Shown here: positions 9,282 to 17,538 of the stretch, piece by piece
Numbering within the stretch: position 1 is the first letter of the stretch
How the letters are laid out: every line of letters starts with the position of its first letter
Origin: Starkeya sp. ORNL1
GTDB taxonomy: Bacteria > Pseudomonadota > Alphaproteobacteria > Rhizobiales > Xanthobacteraceae
Length of the DNA: 64,000 nucleotides
NCBI RefSeq assembly: GCF_012971745.1
Contig: NZ_CP048834.1
Coordinates: 1,984,001-2,048,000 of the forward strand
Direction: 5' to 3'
Translations under genes and position numbers: made by a program
Notes under the pieces: generated by a model
The model's input: only the letters and a program-made list of their open reading frames with translations
Databases searched by the model: none
What the model was told of the DNA's origin: nothing

Positions 9282-9749
9282 CTACTTCTTCTTCCCGGTC
9301 TCGTCGAACTGGACGAGATAGGCCTCGAGATCGGCGCGGTCGCCGTCCTTGGGCAGGCCGGCGAACACCATCTTGATGCCCGGCAGGTAGCCCTTCGGGT
9401 TCTCGAGATACTTGTTCAGCTTCTCGGCATCCCAGACCTCGCCGCTGGCGTTGTGCTGCTTCAGCGTCTCGGAATAGTTGAAGCCGGCGACCGAACCCAT
9501 CTTGCGGCCGACAATGCCGTTCAGCTCAGGGCCGACCTTGTTCTTGGCGCCCTCGCCGATGGCATGGCAGGCCATGCACTTCTTGAAGACATTGGCGCCC
9601 TTCTCGGGATCGCCGGCAGCGACAGCGCCGGCAGCGGCGGGAGCTGCAGCAGCCGGAGCGGGAGCGGCAGCCGGCGCAGCCGCATCCTGCGCGAGGGCGG
9701 CGGTGGTGCCGAGGGCGAGGAGTGTGGCAGCGATGAGAATGCGATTCAT
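9282..9749 (-). CDS. Class I c-type cytochrome (c2/c550-like)
   Basis: 155 residues: signal peptide (1-21), an Ala/Pro-rich linker (about residues 22-45), then a class I cytochrome c domain with C58-M-A-C61-H62, the VGPELNG motif and likely axial M127 in GIKMVF. GAAGGA precedes the ATG. It is a soluble or linker-tethered electron carrier, probably moving electrons from the XoxG-type cytochrome toward a terminal oxidase. The linker could act as a spacer from the membrane. Function is by family and location. Confidence 0.88.
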   Translation of the reverse strand: MNRILIAATLLALGTTAALAQDAAAPAAAPAPAAAAPAAAGAVAAGDPEKGANVFKKCMACHAIGEGAKNKVGPELNGIVGRKMGSVAGFNYSETLKQHNASGEVWDAEKLNKYLENPKGYLPGIKMVFAGLPKDGDRADLEAYLVQFDETGKKK

Positions 9750-10080
9750 CTTTGTCCTTCCCGGGGGGTATCGTTACCGACGCCGTCATGCGCGGCGCTT
9801 GATGAGGCGCGCACCTTAGCGCCGGAGTTAGAATGATCCTAGACGACCAAAGATCCATGCAAGATCGGCCGACCCCGACAAATGGCCGCATTCCGCACCG
9901 GAATGCAGCACCCGCACGTGCGGCACGAGGTCACGAGGTCTCTCCACTCGGTACGAACGACCTCATCCTGAGGTGCGAGCGCAGCGAGCCTCGAAGGATG
10001 TTGAAGCAGAAGGCGGCCATCGGAGATGGGCATCCTTCGAGGCCCGGCTCGCGCCGGGCACCTCAGGATGAGGTCGCTCG
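9750..10080. other. 331-base divergent gap between cytochrome and kinase genes
   Basis: It separates divergent genes and should hold both promoters. It contains a perfect 8-bp hairpin, GCATTCCG-CAC-CGGAATGC at 9888-9906, a CGCACGTGCG palindrome nearby, and dyad A5. No gene was found. Confidence 0.6.
9964..10070. repeat. Family A palindromic dyad A5
   Basis: Outward arrangement: units 9964-10000 and 10031-10070 (inner stem CCCGGC-TCGC-GCCGGG), with a 30-base spacer similar to those of A8 and A11. Its last bases run on as GAGG directly before the next start codon. Confidence 0.9.
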
Positions 10081-10662
10081 ATGACTCGTGCTCCCGAAAT
10101 CGTGAAGCTCGGCGGCAGCCTCATCCGCTCGCCGCGGCTGCCGGCACTGCTGGCCTGCCTCGCCCGGGCCGGGGCGCCGCTCGTCATCGTGCCGGGCGGC
10201 GGGCCGTTCGCCGATACGGTGCGCGCGGCGCAGCCGATCCTCGGCTTCTCCGACGAAACCGCGCACCGCATGGCGATCCTCGCCATGGAGCAGACCGCCT
10301 TCGCCCTCGCCGATCTCGAACCGCGGCTGATGCCGTGCGCCGAGGAGCCCGGCATCCTCGAGGCCCATGCCGCCGGGCACGCCGCGCTCTGGCTGCCGGT
10401 GCCGCTGGCACTCGATGCCGACGTGCCGGCCAGCTGGGAGGTGACCTCCGACAGCCTCGCCGCCTGGCTCGCCATCCGGCTGAAGGCCGCGCGGCTCACC
10501 TTGATCAAGTCGGCCGAGGTGGAGACCCCGGACGGTCCGCCGCAGCTCTGGGCCGATGACGGGCTTGTGGACGAGCATTTCCCGTCTATCTGTCAGCGCT
10601 TTGGCGGCGCGGTGCGGGCGATCTCGCTCAGCGAGGCGCTCGACGGGGAGTTCGCGGCATGA
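10081..10662 (+). CDS. Amino-acid-kinase-fold protein (MfnE-like)
   Basis: 193 residues of the amino acid kinase fold: KLGGSL at residues 9-14 and VPGGGPFAD near 38-46 are the phosphate-binding loops. The best match by context is the archaeal MfnE type, which phosphorylates 5-(aminomethyl)-3-furanmethanol phosphate in methanofuran synthesis. An mfnB-type gene lies 2.6 kb downstream in the same direction. The only GAGG before the ATG is the end of repeat A5. The last four bases overlap the next gene (ATGA). Confidence 0.78.
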   Translation: MTRAPEIVKLGGSLIRSPRLPALLACLARAGAPLVIVPGGGPFADTVRAAQPILGFSDETAHRMAILAMEQTAFALADLEPRLMPCAEEPGILEAHAAGHAALWLPVPLALDADVPASWEVTSDSLAAWLAIRLKAARLTLIKSAEVETPDGPPQLWADDGLVDEHFPSICQRFGGAVRAISLSEALDGEFAA

Positions 10663-11240
10663 AGGACGGCATCTCCGACGAAAATTATCCGCGCTGGGGC
10701 TGGGCGCTCACCGGCTCCGGACACTTCTTCACCGAATCGATCGACCTGATCCGCGAACTCAATGATGTCGACCTGTTCGTATCGGCGGCGGCCGACGAGG
10801 TGCTGCGCATGTACCGCAAGGACAAGGAGGTGCTGCCCGCCACCACGCGCATCTTCAAGGAGACCACCGCTTCCTCGGTGCCGGTCGGGCAGTTCTATGA
10901 GGGGCTCTACCACACGCTGATCGTCTCGCCGGCCTCCTCCAACACGGTGGCGAAGTGCGTCTACGGCATCTCCGACACGCTGGTGACCAACTGCTTCGCG
11001 CAGGCCGGCAAGTGCCGGGTGCACACCATCGTCTTCGCCTGCGACACCGCGCCGGAGATGATCACCATGGCGCCGAAGGGTCCGGTGCCGGTCTATCCGC
11101 GCCGCATCGACCTGGAGAACACCGCCAAGCTGAAGGAATTCGACGACTGCACCGTGGTCGAATCGATCGCCGAGCTGCGAGGCGCCATCGCCGCCCGCCG
11201 GGCCTGGCTGGAAAGCGGAGCGAAAGCCGCCAATGGCTGA
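10659..11240 (+). CDS. Archaeoflavoprotein / dihydromethanopterin-reductase-like flavoprotein
   Basis: 193-residue flavoprotein of the AfpA/DmrB type. WGWALTGSGHFF opens the flavin-binding fold, and SPASSNTVAKCVYGISDTLVTN is the conserved nucleotide and flavin region. In H4MPT users such proteins may carry out the last reduction of dihydromethanopterin or serve as its electron donor. It overlaps the upstream kinase gene by four bases and the downstream gene by eight, so the three genes are almost certainly co-transcribed. The exact reaction is inferred. Confidence 0.78.
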   Translation: MKDGISDENYPRWGWALTGSGHFFTESIDLIRELNDVDLFVSAAADEVLRMYRKDKEVLPATTRIFKETTASSVPVGQFYEGLYHTLIVSPASSNTVAKCVYGISDTLVTNCFAQAGKCRVHTIVFACDTAPEMITMAPKGPVPVYPRRIDLENTAKLKEFDDCTVVESIAELRGAIAARRAWLESGAKAANG

Positions 11241-12666
11241 GGACACTCCACCTCGTACCCGCGTCGCGCTGGTTACCGGCTCGCTGGCGGAGCCGCGGCT
11301 GACGCAGATCGCCGGCGAGGTGGCGGACGAGACGCTCGATCCGGTGGTGGTCAATGTCGGGGTGAAGGTGGCGGCGCTGATGACCGCCGAGATCGTCGAG
11401 CGCCGGCTGAAGATTCCCGACGGCACCGACCGCGTGCTGATGCCCGGCCGCTTCCGCGGCGACCTCGACCGGCTGGAGCGCTTCTTCGGCGTGCCGTTTT
11501 CCCGCGGCCCGGACGAGATGGCCGACCTGCCGGACTATTTCGGCCAGGCGAAGCGCGCGGTCGACCTCAGCCAGCAGGACGTCACCATCTTCGCCGAGAT
11601 CGTCGACGCCACAAAGCTGGACGTTCCCGGCATCCTCGCCAAGGCGAAATATCTGATCGGCGAAGGCGCCGACGTCATCGATCTCGGCTGCCTGCCCGAC
11701 AGCGAATTCCCGCATCTGGAAGCCGCCATCGCCGCCCTGAAGGCCGAGGGCATCAAGGTAAGCGTCGATTCCTTCGATGCTGCCGAGCTCTCCCGCGCCA
11801 CGCGGGCGGGCGCCAACTATCTACTCAGCCTCAACGAGACCAATCTCACTATAGCCGAGGAGGGCCCCGCGGTGCCGGTGCTGGTGCCGGCGACGCAGGG
11901 CGATGTCGAATCCCTCGCCCGCGCCATCGATATCTGCACGGCGAAGGGCCAGGCCTTCTACGCCGATCCGATCCTCGATCCGATCCATTACGGCTTCACC
12001 GCCTCGCTGCTGCGCTATGCCGAGATCCGCCGCCGCTATCCGGACATCCCGGTGCTGATGGGCATCGGCAATGTCACCGAGCTGACCGATGCCGACACCA
12101 CCGGCATCAATGCGGTGCTGATGGGCATCATTTCGGAGCTCAGGCTCAACGCCGTGCTGGCGGTGCAGGTGAGCCCGCACTGCCGCACCGCGGTGCGCGA
12201 GTTCGACCGCGCCCGGCGCGAATTCTTCGCCGCCCGGCAGGCCGGCGCGCTGCCGCAGGGCTTCGGCCACGGCCTGATGGCGCTGCGCGACCGCAAGCCG
12301 TTCGCGGCGAGCCCCGATGAAGTGGCGCGGCTGGCGGCGCAGGTGAAGGACGGCAATTTCCGCATCGAGGTCACGGAAGACGGAATCCACATCTACAACC
12401 GCGACGGCCACCACGTCGCGGCGGATCCGTTCCAGCTGTTCCCGCATCTGAAGGTGGAGCAGGACGGCGCGCACGCCTTCTATCTCGGCGTCGAGACGGC
12501 CCGCGCCGAGATCGCCTATCATCTCGGCAAGCGCTATGCGCAGGACGAACCGCTCAAATGGGGCGTCGCCGGCGAGACCGGCGGCAGCGCGGAAGACGCG
12601 CACCGCTTGACGTTCAAGGAGGCTGGGTCGACCCTGTCGTCGAAACCGCGCAAGACCCAAGAGTGA
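11233..12666 (+). CDS. Dihydropteroate-synthase-like protein of H4MPT cluster
   Basis: 477 residues. The middle part (about 130-320) has a DHPS-type TIM barrel: ADVIDLGCLPDS, KVSVDSFDA and SLNETN resemble the pterin-binding strands. An N-terminal region of about 120 residues and a C-terminal region of about 130 residues are extra, making it much longer than FolP. In methylotrophs such proteins accompany H4MPT synthesis, where a DHPS-like step joins the pterin to the beta-RFAP-derived moiety. That role is inference from fold and context. It overlaps the flavoprotein gene by eight bases. Confidence 0.75.
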   Translation: MAEDTPPRTRVALVTGSLAEPRLTQIAGEVADETLDPVVVNVGVKVAALMTAEIVERRLKIPDGTDRVLMPGRFRGDLDRLERFFGVPFSRGPDEMADLPDYFGQAKRAVDLSQQDVTIFAEIVDATKLDVPGILAKAKYLIGEGADVIDLGCLPDSEFPHLEAAIAALKAEGIKVSVDSFDAAELSRATRAGANYLLSLNETNLTIAEEGPAVPVLVPATQGDVESLARAIDICTAKGQAFYADPILDPIHYGFTASLLRYAEIRRRYPDIPVLMGIGNVTELTDADTTGINAVLMGIISELRLNAVLAVQVSPHCRTAVREFDRARREFFAARQAGALPQGFGHGLMALRDRKPFAASPDEVARLAAQVKDGNFRIEVTEDGIHIYNRDGHHVAADPFQLFPHLKVEQDGAHAFYLGVETARAEIAYHLGKRYAQDEPLKWGVAGETGGSAEDAHRLTFKEAGSTLSSKPRKTQE

Positions 12667-12675
12667 CCAGAAAAA

Positions 12676-13245
12676 ATGATCCGCGAAACCATCATTTCCA
12701 CTCGCTCGGCTGACGGCAAGCCGCATCTCGCCCCGCTCGGCGCCACGGTGATCGAGGGCGGCTATCTGCTGCAACCGTTCCGGCCGTCGCGCACGCTGGA
12801 GAATCTGATGGCGACGCGCGTCGCCTGCATCAATTTCACCGATGATGTGCGCATCTTCTCGGCGCTGGTCTCGCGCCACAAGCAATTGCCGGTGCCGCTC
12901 GCCAAGGCGACCAAGATCGACTGCCAGCGCATCGCCGCGACGCTCGCCCACCAGGAGCTCATCGTCGATCGCATCGAGGAGGACGAGAAGCGTCCGCGCT
13001 TCTTCTGCAAGATCGAGCGCAGCGAGATGCATCGGCCCTTCATGGGGCTGAACCGCGCCAAGGCGGCGGTGATCGAGGCGGCGGTGCTGGTCAGCCGGCT
13101 CTCCATGCTGCCGGCCGAAAAGATCGACCGCGACATGGCCCAGCTGGCGATCGTGGTGGAGAAGACCGCCGGTCCAGAGGAGCAGGAAGCGTGGAGCTGG
13201 ATGGTGGAGGCGGTCGCCAACCATCGAAGGGCGCAGGCGTCATGA
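12676..13245 (+). CDS. DUF447-type putative FMN-binding protein
   Basis: 189 residues that look like the DUF447 family, a split-barrel flavin-binding fold found mainly in methanogens and H4MPT-using bacteria. It begins MIRETIISTRSADGKPHLAP and has CINFTDD near residues 52-58. Its function is not known. It is nine bases downstream of the DHPS-like gene and 13 bases upstream of the MfnB gene, so it is probably part of the same cofactor operon. The ribosome site is weak (GAGTGACC). Confidence 0.75.
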   Translation: MIRETIISTRSADGKPHLAPLGATVIEGGYLLQPFRPSRTLENLMATRVACINFTDDVRIFSALVSRHKQLPVPLAKATKIDCQRIAATLAHQELIVDRIEEDEKRPRFFCKIERSEMHRPFMGLNRAKAAVIEAAVLVSRLSMLPAEKIDRDMAQLAIVVEKTAGPEEQEAWSWMVEAVANHRRAQAS

Positions 13246-13258
13246 CAGGACATGCCTC

Positions 13259-13966
13259 ATGACAGGATTGCTCGCCAGCGTCGCCGATCTCGGCGAGATG
13301 CGCCTCGCCCGCGCCGGCGGGGCGGATGTCGTCGATCTGAAGCAACCGGCGTTCGGCGCGCTCGGCTCCTGGAGCACGGACGCGCTGGCCGCCGCCGTGC
13401 AATATTGGAGCGCCTGGCCGCAGCCGCGCCCGCTGCTCTCCGCCACCGCCGGCGACCAGCCGATGGTGGCGGCGATCCTGCGCGCCGCGGTGGAGCGCGT
13501 GGCGGTGACCGGGGTGCCGATCGTCAAGGTCGGGCTGTTCGCCTCCGCCCACGCGAGCGAATGCATCGAGGCGCTGGCGCCGCTGGCGGCGAAGACCCGG
13601 CTCGTCGGCGTGTTGTTCGCCGACCAGGAGCCGGACATGGCGCTGCTGGCGGTGATGGGTCGCGCCGGATTCTTGGGTGCCATGCTCGACACCGCGGACA
13701 AGAAGTCCGGCCGGCTGACCGACCATCTCGACACGCTCACCCTCAGCCACTTCGTCACTGAAGCCCGCCGCCACGGGCTGATGACGGGCCTGGCCGGTTC
13801 GCTCTCCATGGCCGACATCGCGCCCTTGAAGGCGGTGGGTGCGGACTATCTCGGCTTCCGCGGCGCGCTGTGCGTCGGCGGAAGGGAGGGACGGCTCGAC
13901 CCAAGGCGGCTGAGGGCGGTGCGGACCCGGCTGACGCGGGCGGCGCCGGCGACGGGCGGGGAGTGA
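13259..13966 (+). CDS. mfnB: (5-formylfuran-3-yl)methyl phosphate synthase
   Basis: 235 residues, MfnB family (formerly DUF556). It condenses two glyceraldehyde-3-phosphate molecules into the furan precursor of methanofuran. The likely Schiff-base lysines are K28 in VVDLKQP and K90 in VPIVKVGLF, and MTGLAGSLSMADI and DYLGFRGALC match the conserved C-terminal part. Its presence shows that the host makes the furan cofactor (methylofuran in bacteria) needed by the Fhc complex encoded about 3.6 kb downstream. It is the last gene of its operon, and dyad A6 follows. Confidence 0.9.
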   Translation: MTGLLASVADLGEMRLARAGGADVVDLKQPAFGALGSWSTDALAAAVQYWSAWPQPRPLLSATAGDQPMVAAILRAAVERVAVTGVPIVKVGLFASAHASECIEALAPLAAKTRLVGVLFADQEPDMALLAVMGRAGFLGAMLDTADKKSGRLTDHLDTLTLSHFVTEARRHGLMTGLAGSLSMADIAPLKAVGADYLGFRGALCVGGREGRLDPRRLRAVRTRLTRAAPATGGE

Positions 13967-13984
13967 GGCGTCGTCCTGCTTGAA

Positions 13985-14084
13985 CATCCTTCGAGGCCCG
14001 GCTTTGCCGGGCACCTCAGGATGAGGTCGTGTTTATGAGAACAACCTCATCCTGAGGTGCGAGCGCAGCGAGCCTCGAAGGATG
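13985..14084. repeat. Family A palindromic dyad A6
   Basis: Units 13985-14023 (inner CCCGGC-TTT-GCCGGG) and 14048-14084 face inward across 24 bases. It closes the mfnB operon. Confidence 0.9.
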
Positions 14085-14179
14085 CTCACGCAAAGCACCC
14101 TCCCCGGTCACACCCCTGTGCCTACTTGCAGCCCTTGCGCCTCTTACCTTTATGAGCGCCGACAAATGGAGTGATCCCC

Positions 14180-15214
14180 ATGGAAATCGGCGTCTACACC
14201 TTCGCGGAGACCGGGCCGGAGCACCCGCCCGCCCAACGCCTCGCCGAGCTGATGGAAGAGATCCGCCTCGCCGACGAGGTCGGGCTCGATGTGTTCGGCG
14301 TCGGCGAGCATCACCGGCCGGACTTCGCGGTCTCGGCGCCCGCCATCATCCTCGCCGCCGCCGCCACCATCACCAGGCGCATCAAGCTGGCCAGCGCGGT
14401 GACGGTGCTGAGTTCCGACGATCCGGTGCGGGTGTTCCAGCAATTCGCCACCGTCGACCTGTTGTCGGGCGGGCGCGCCGAGATCATGGCCGGGCGCGGC
14501 TCCTTCATCGAATCGTTCCCGCTGTTCGGCCAGAACCTGAACGACTACGACACGCTGTTCACCGAGAACCTCGAACTGCTGCTGCGCATCCGCAAGGATG
14601 AACGCGTGAGCTGGCGCGGCGGCCACCGCCCGGCCATCGACAATCTCGGCGTCTATCCCCGCCCCGAGCGTGAGTTGCCCGTCTGGATCGCGGTCGGCGG
14701 CACGCCGCAATCCGTGGCGCGCGCCGGCACCCTCGGCCTGCCGCTGGCGCTCGCCATCATTGGCGGCCAGCCGGAGCGATTCGCGCCGCTGGTCGATCTC
14801 TATCGCGAGGCCGGCCGGCGCGCCGGGCACGCTCCCGATACCCTGAAGGTCGGCATCAATTCGCACGGCTTCGTCGCCGACAATCCGAAAGCCGCCGCCG
14901 ACACCTTCTTCCCGCCTTACGCCACCATGATGGGCCGGATCGGGCGCGAGCGCGGCTGGCCGCCGCTGTCGCGCTCCCAGTTCGATGCCGGGCTTGACCT
15001 GCGCGGCCACCTGGTGGCCGGGAGCCCGCAGCAGGTGATCGACAAGATCCTGTTCCAGCAGGAGCTTTTCCACCACGACCGGTTCCTGATGCAGATCAGC
15101 GTCGGCCCGCTGCCGCATAAGGACGTGCTGCGCGCCATCGAATTGCTGGGCACCAAGGTGGCACCCGCGGTGCGTCGCGAGATGGCTAATACCCCGGTTG
15201 CATCCGAGGCTTGA
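14180..15214 (+). CDS. LLM-class flavin-dependent oxidoreductase
   Basis: 344-residue luciferase-like monooxygenase. It begins [10 protein letters not shown], with [11 protein letters not shown] near residue 50, [11 protein letters not shown] and a C-terminal [11 protein letters not shown] loop, typical of a bacterial subgroup with unassigned substrates. ATG at 14180 has GGAG 9 bases upstream; a GTG at 14171 would overlap that site and is less likely. It lies alone between cofactor genes and mgtE. Enzymes of this class use FMN or F420. In a genome with archaeal-type cofactors F420 use cannot be excluded, but nothing here proves it. Confidence 0.82.
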   Translation: MEIGVYTFAETGPEHPPAQRLAELMEEIRLADEVGLDVFGVGEHHRPDFAVSAPAIILAAAATITRRIKLASAVTVLSSDDPVRVFQQFATVDLLSGGRAEIMAGRGSFIESFPLFGQNLNDYDTLFTENLELLLRIRKDERVSWRGGHRPAIDNLGVYPRPERELPVWIAVGGTPQSVARAGTLGLPLALAIIGGQPERFAPLVDLYREAGRRAGHAPDTLKVGINSHGFVADNPKAAADTFFPPYATMMGRIGRERGWPPLSRSQFDAGLDLRGHLVAGSPQQVIDKILFQQELFHHDRFLMQISVGPLPHKDVLRAIELLGTKVAPAVRREMANTPVASEA

Positions 15215-15406
15215 CAGCATCCGCTTACAGGTTCACTCAGCTCATGCCGCGGCCGCAGTGCCGCGGTGCAACCGGAAACACCCAAACCAATGCCCAGCGA
15301 CAGTTACAGTCGATTGCCGGAAGCGGCCGCCGCGGTCTGATCGCCTGAATTGGCATCGGCTCCCGCGACCGCCGCTTACGGCCGGTCGACGGAAAGAAGA
15401 GCCGAT

Positions 15407-16801
15407 ATGGACGAGATTCGGAACCCCTCCGAAGACGATCTCGATGCCCGCCAACGTGCGGCCGACGTCGCTGAACTGCTGGACGAGCTATCCGAGGAAC
15501 ACCCCGCCGACATCGCCGAGGCGCTGGAGGAGGAGGAGCCGGAAACCGCGTCCGCGGTGCTGGCGCGGCTGCCGCGCGATCGCGCCGTCGAGGTGCTCGA
15601 CTACCCGGAGTTCGAGCAATATGCCGACGTCATCGAGGAACTGCCGATCGACCAGGCGGTGTCGCTGATCGCCGGCATGTCGGCCGACCGCGCCGCCGAA
15701 CTGTTCCGCCAGCTCGAGGAGCCGATCCGCTCGGACCTGTTCTCGCGGCTCGACGATTCGACACAGGCCGCGATCAGCCGGCTGCTGTCCTATCCCGAGC
15801 ACACCGCCGGCAGCCTGATGACGACCGAGTTCGTCACCGTGCCCTCGAACTGGACGGTGGGCGACACGCTGCGGCACATTCGCGCCATCGAACGCACCCG
15901 CGAGACCATCTACGCGATCTATGTGCTCGATCCGCAGACGCACAAGCTCTTGAAGGCGGTGACGCTGCGCCGCCTCATCACCGGCGAGCCGCAGCACCCC
16001 ATCCTTTCGGTGGCGCCGCAGCACGATCCGATCACCACCGACCCGCTGACCGACCGCGAGGACGTGGCTCGGCTGATCTCGAAGTACGACCTGCTCGCCG
16101 TGCCGGTGGTCGACGCCAACGACCATGTGCTCGGCATCGTCACCGTCGACGACATGATCGACGCCATCATCGAGGAAGGCACCGAGGACGCGCAGAAGTT
16201 CGGCGGCATGGAAGCGCTGGACGAGCCCTATATGGAGATCGGCTTCCTCGACATGCTGAAGAAGCGCGCCGGCTGGCTGTGCGTGCTGTTCCTCGGCGAG
16301 ATGCTCACCGCCAGCGCCATGCAGCATTTCGAGGAGGAACTCGAAAAGGCGATCGTGCTGACGCTGTTCATCCCGCTGATCATGAGCTCGGGCGGCAATT
16401 CCGGCTCGCAGGCGACCTCGCTGATCATCCGCTCGCTGGCGCTGCACGAGGTGACGCTGGCCGACTGGTGGCGCGTGGCGCTGCGCGAGATCCCGGCCGG
16501 ACTGACGCTCGGCGCCATCCTCGGCGCGCTCGGCTTCGTCCGGATCGTGGCGTGGCAGCAGCTCGGCATCTTCGACTATGGCGAGCACTGGATGCTGGTG
16601 GCCTTCACCGTCGCCGCCGCGCTGATCGGCATCGTGACGTTCGGCTCGGTCACCGGCTCGATGCTGCCCTTCATCCTGCGCCGCCTCGGCTTCGACCCCG
16701 CGAGTGCCTCCGCCCCGTTCGTGGCGACGCTGGTCGATGTGACCGGCCTCGTGATCTATTTCAGCGTTGCGCTGGCAATCCTGAGCGGGACGCTGTTGTA
16801 G
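15407..16801 (+). CDS. mgtE: Magnesium transporter MgtE
   Basis: 464 residues in the MgtE layout: an acidic N-domain (about 15-130) with repeated LARLPRDRAVEVL-type helices, a CBS pair (about 135-255) and five C-terminal membrane segments starting near GWLCVLFLGEML, with MSSGGNSGSQATSL in the pore region. It imports Mg2+ under control of the cytoplasmic sensor domain. ATG at 15407 follows GGAAAGAAGAG; an upstream frame to 15350 has no support. No classic M-box leader was recognised in the 192-base upstream gap. Confidence 0.92.
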   Translation: MDEIRNPSEDDLDARQRAADVAELLDELSEEHPADIAEALEEEEPETASAVLARLPRDRAVEVLDYPEFEQYADVIEELPIDQAVSLIAGMSADRAAELFRQLEEPIRSDLFSRLDDSTQAAISRLLSYPEHTAGSLMTTEFVTVPSNWTVGDTLRHIRAIERTRETIYAIYVLDPQTHKLLKAVTLRRLITGEPQHPILSVAPQHDPITTDPLTDREDVARLISKYDLLAVPVVDANDHVLGIVTVDDMIDAIIEEGTEDAQKFGGMEALDEPYMEIGFLDMLKKRAGWLCVLFLGEMLTASAMQHFEEELEKAIVLTLFIPLIMSSGGNSGSQATSLIIRSLALHEVTLADWWRVALREIPAGLTLGAILGALGFVRIVAWQQLGIFDYGEHWMLVAFTVAAALIGIVTFGSVTGSMLPFILRRLGFDPASASAPFVATLVDVTGLVIYFSVALAILSGTLL

Positions 16802-16816
16802 GGCGCCCTGCTCCAA

Positions 16817-16947
16817 CATCCTTCGAGGCCGCCTGCGGCGGCACCTCAGGATGAGGTGGTTATAAAGACAACCTCATCCTGAGGTGCGAGCCCACGGGTC
16901 TTGCCTTTGGCAAGCCCGAGGACAGGCTCCGCGAGCCTCGAAGGATG
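16817..16947. repeat. Family A palindromic dyad A7 with long loop
   Basis: Unit 16817-16853 (CCGCC-TGC-GGCGG stem) and unit 16875-16947. The second is enlarged by an insert holding GGGTCTTGCC-TTT-GGCAAGCCC. The same insert is in A8, in direct orientation, about 505 bases away. Confidence 0.9.
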
Positions 16948-16976
16948 CTCAAGCCGAGCACCCTCTGCTCCGGGCA

Positions 16977-17015
16977 CGCGATCCCGGATCGGCCTTGCGG
17001 CCGTCCGGGATGACG
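16977..17015. repeat. Single family C palindrome
   Basis: CGCGATCCCGGATC-GGCC...GGCCGTCCGGGATGACG, one unit only, beside dyad A7 and downstream of the DUF1059 gene. Confidence 0.75.
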
Positions 17016-17029
17016 ATGTCGGGAGGAAA

Positions 17030-17245
17030 TCAAGCCGCATGCGCGGGCGAGGCCATTGGCGGGGTGCCCTTATGGAACGCGCTCTTGATCATGGCGCGCA
17101 GTTCCGGCGTGTCCTTGTGGCCGTGCGTATTGACCGCATGCTGCACGGCGGCTTCCAGCAGTTCCTTCTCGCTGTCCGCGGCCATGGCGAGACTGCATTT
17201 CTTTTCGCTGGGGATTTCCCGGCAGTCGATGAACACACGTCCCAT
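17030..17245 (-). CDS. DUF1059-type small protein
   Basis: 71 residues beginning MGRVFIDCREIPSE. It has the DUF1059 pattern of a short protein with two Cys (C8 and C17) and a helical middle (EKELLEAAVQHAV) followed by THGHKDTPELRAMI. The function is unknown. A strong AGGAGG lies 5-6 bases upstream of the ATG. It stands alone, flanked on both sides by enlarged family A palindromes, so the gene and its flanks could move or be lost as a unit. Confidence 0.75.
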   Translation of the reverse strand: MGRVFIDCREIPSEKKCSLAMAADSEKELLEAAVQHAVNTHGHKDTPELRAMIKSAFHKGTPPMASPAHAA

Positions 17246-17352
17246 AAACGCCTCCTGTGTCGGAGCGCCGGCTCTTGAGACCGTCCTGTGCGGCGCTCGG
17301 CGCCGGAAGCGGACGATACGCCCCGTTGTCCAAAGTCACAACGGCGTCACGT

Positions 17353-17516
17353 CATCCCTAGCAGTTGGCCCATGGCCAACTGCGGGGGTGCGAGCCCACG
17401 GGTCTTGCCTTTGGCAAGCCCGAGGACAGGCTCCGCGAGCCTCGAAGGATGTTGAAGCAGAGGGCGTTCATCGGGGACGGGCATCCTTCGAGGCCGCTCC
17501 GCGGCACCTCAGGATG
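17353..17516. repeat. Family A palindromic dyad A8 with two nested inserts
   Basis: Unit 17353-17451 carries both the GCAGTTGGCC-CAT-GGCCAACTGC insert and the GGGTCTTGCC...GGCAAGCCC insert. Unit 17482-17516 is plain. The units face outward with a 30-base spacer. The dyad lies between DUF1059 and fhcC. Confidence 0.9.
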
Positions 17517-17538
17517 ACGTTGCGCCCAAAGTGGGAAT

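Noticed and set aside
15215..15406. Mg2+ riboswitch before mgtE
   Set aside because: The gap has some inverted repeats (GCCGCGGCCGCAGTGCCGCGG), but I could not recognise the conserved core of a known Mg2+ leader.
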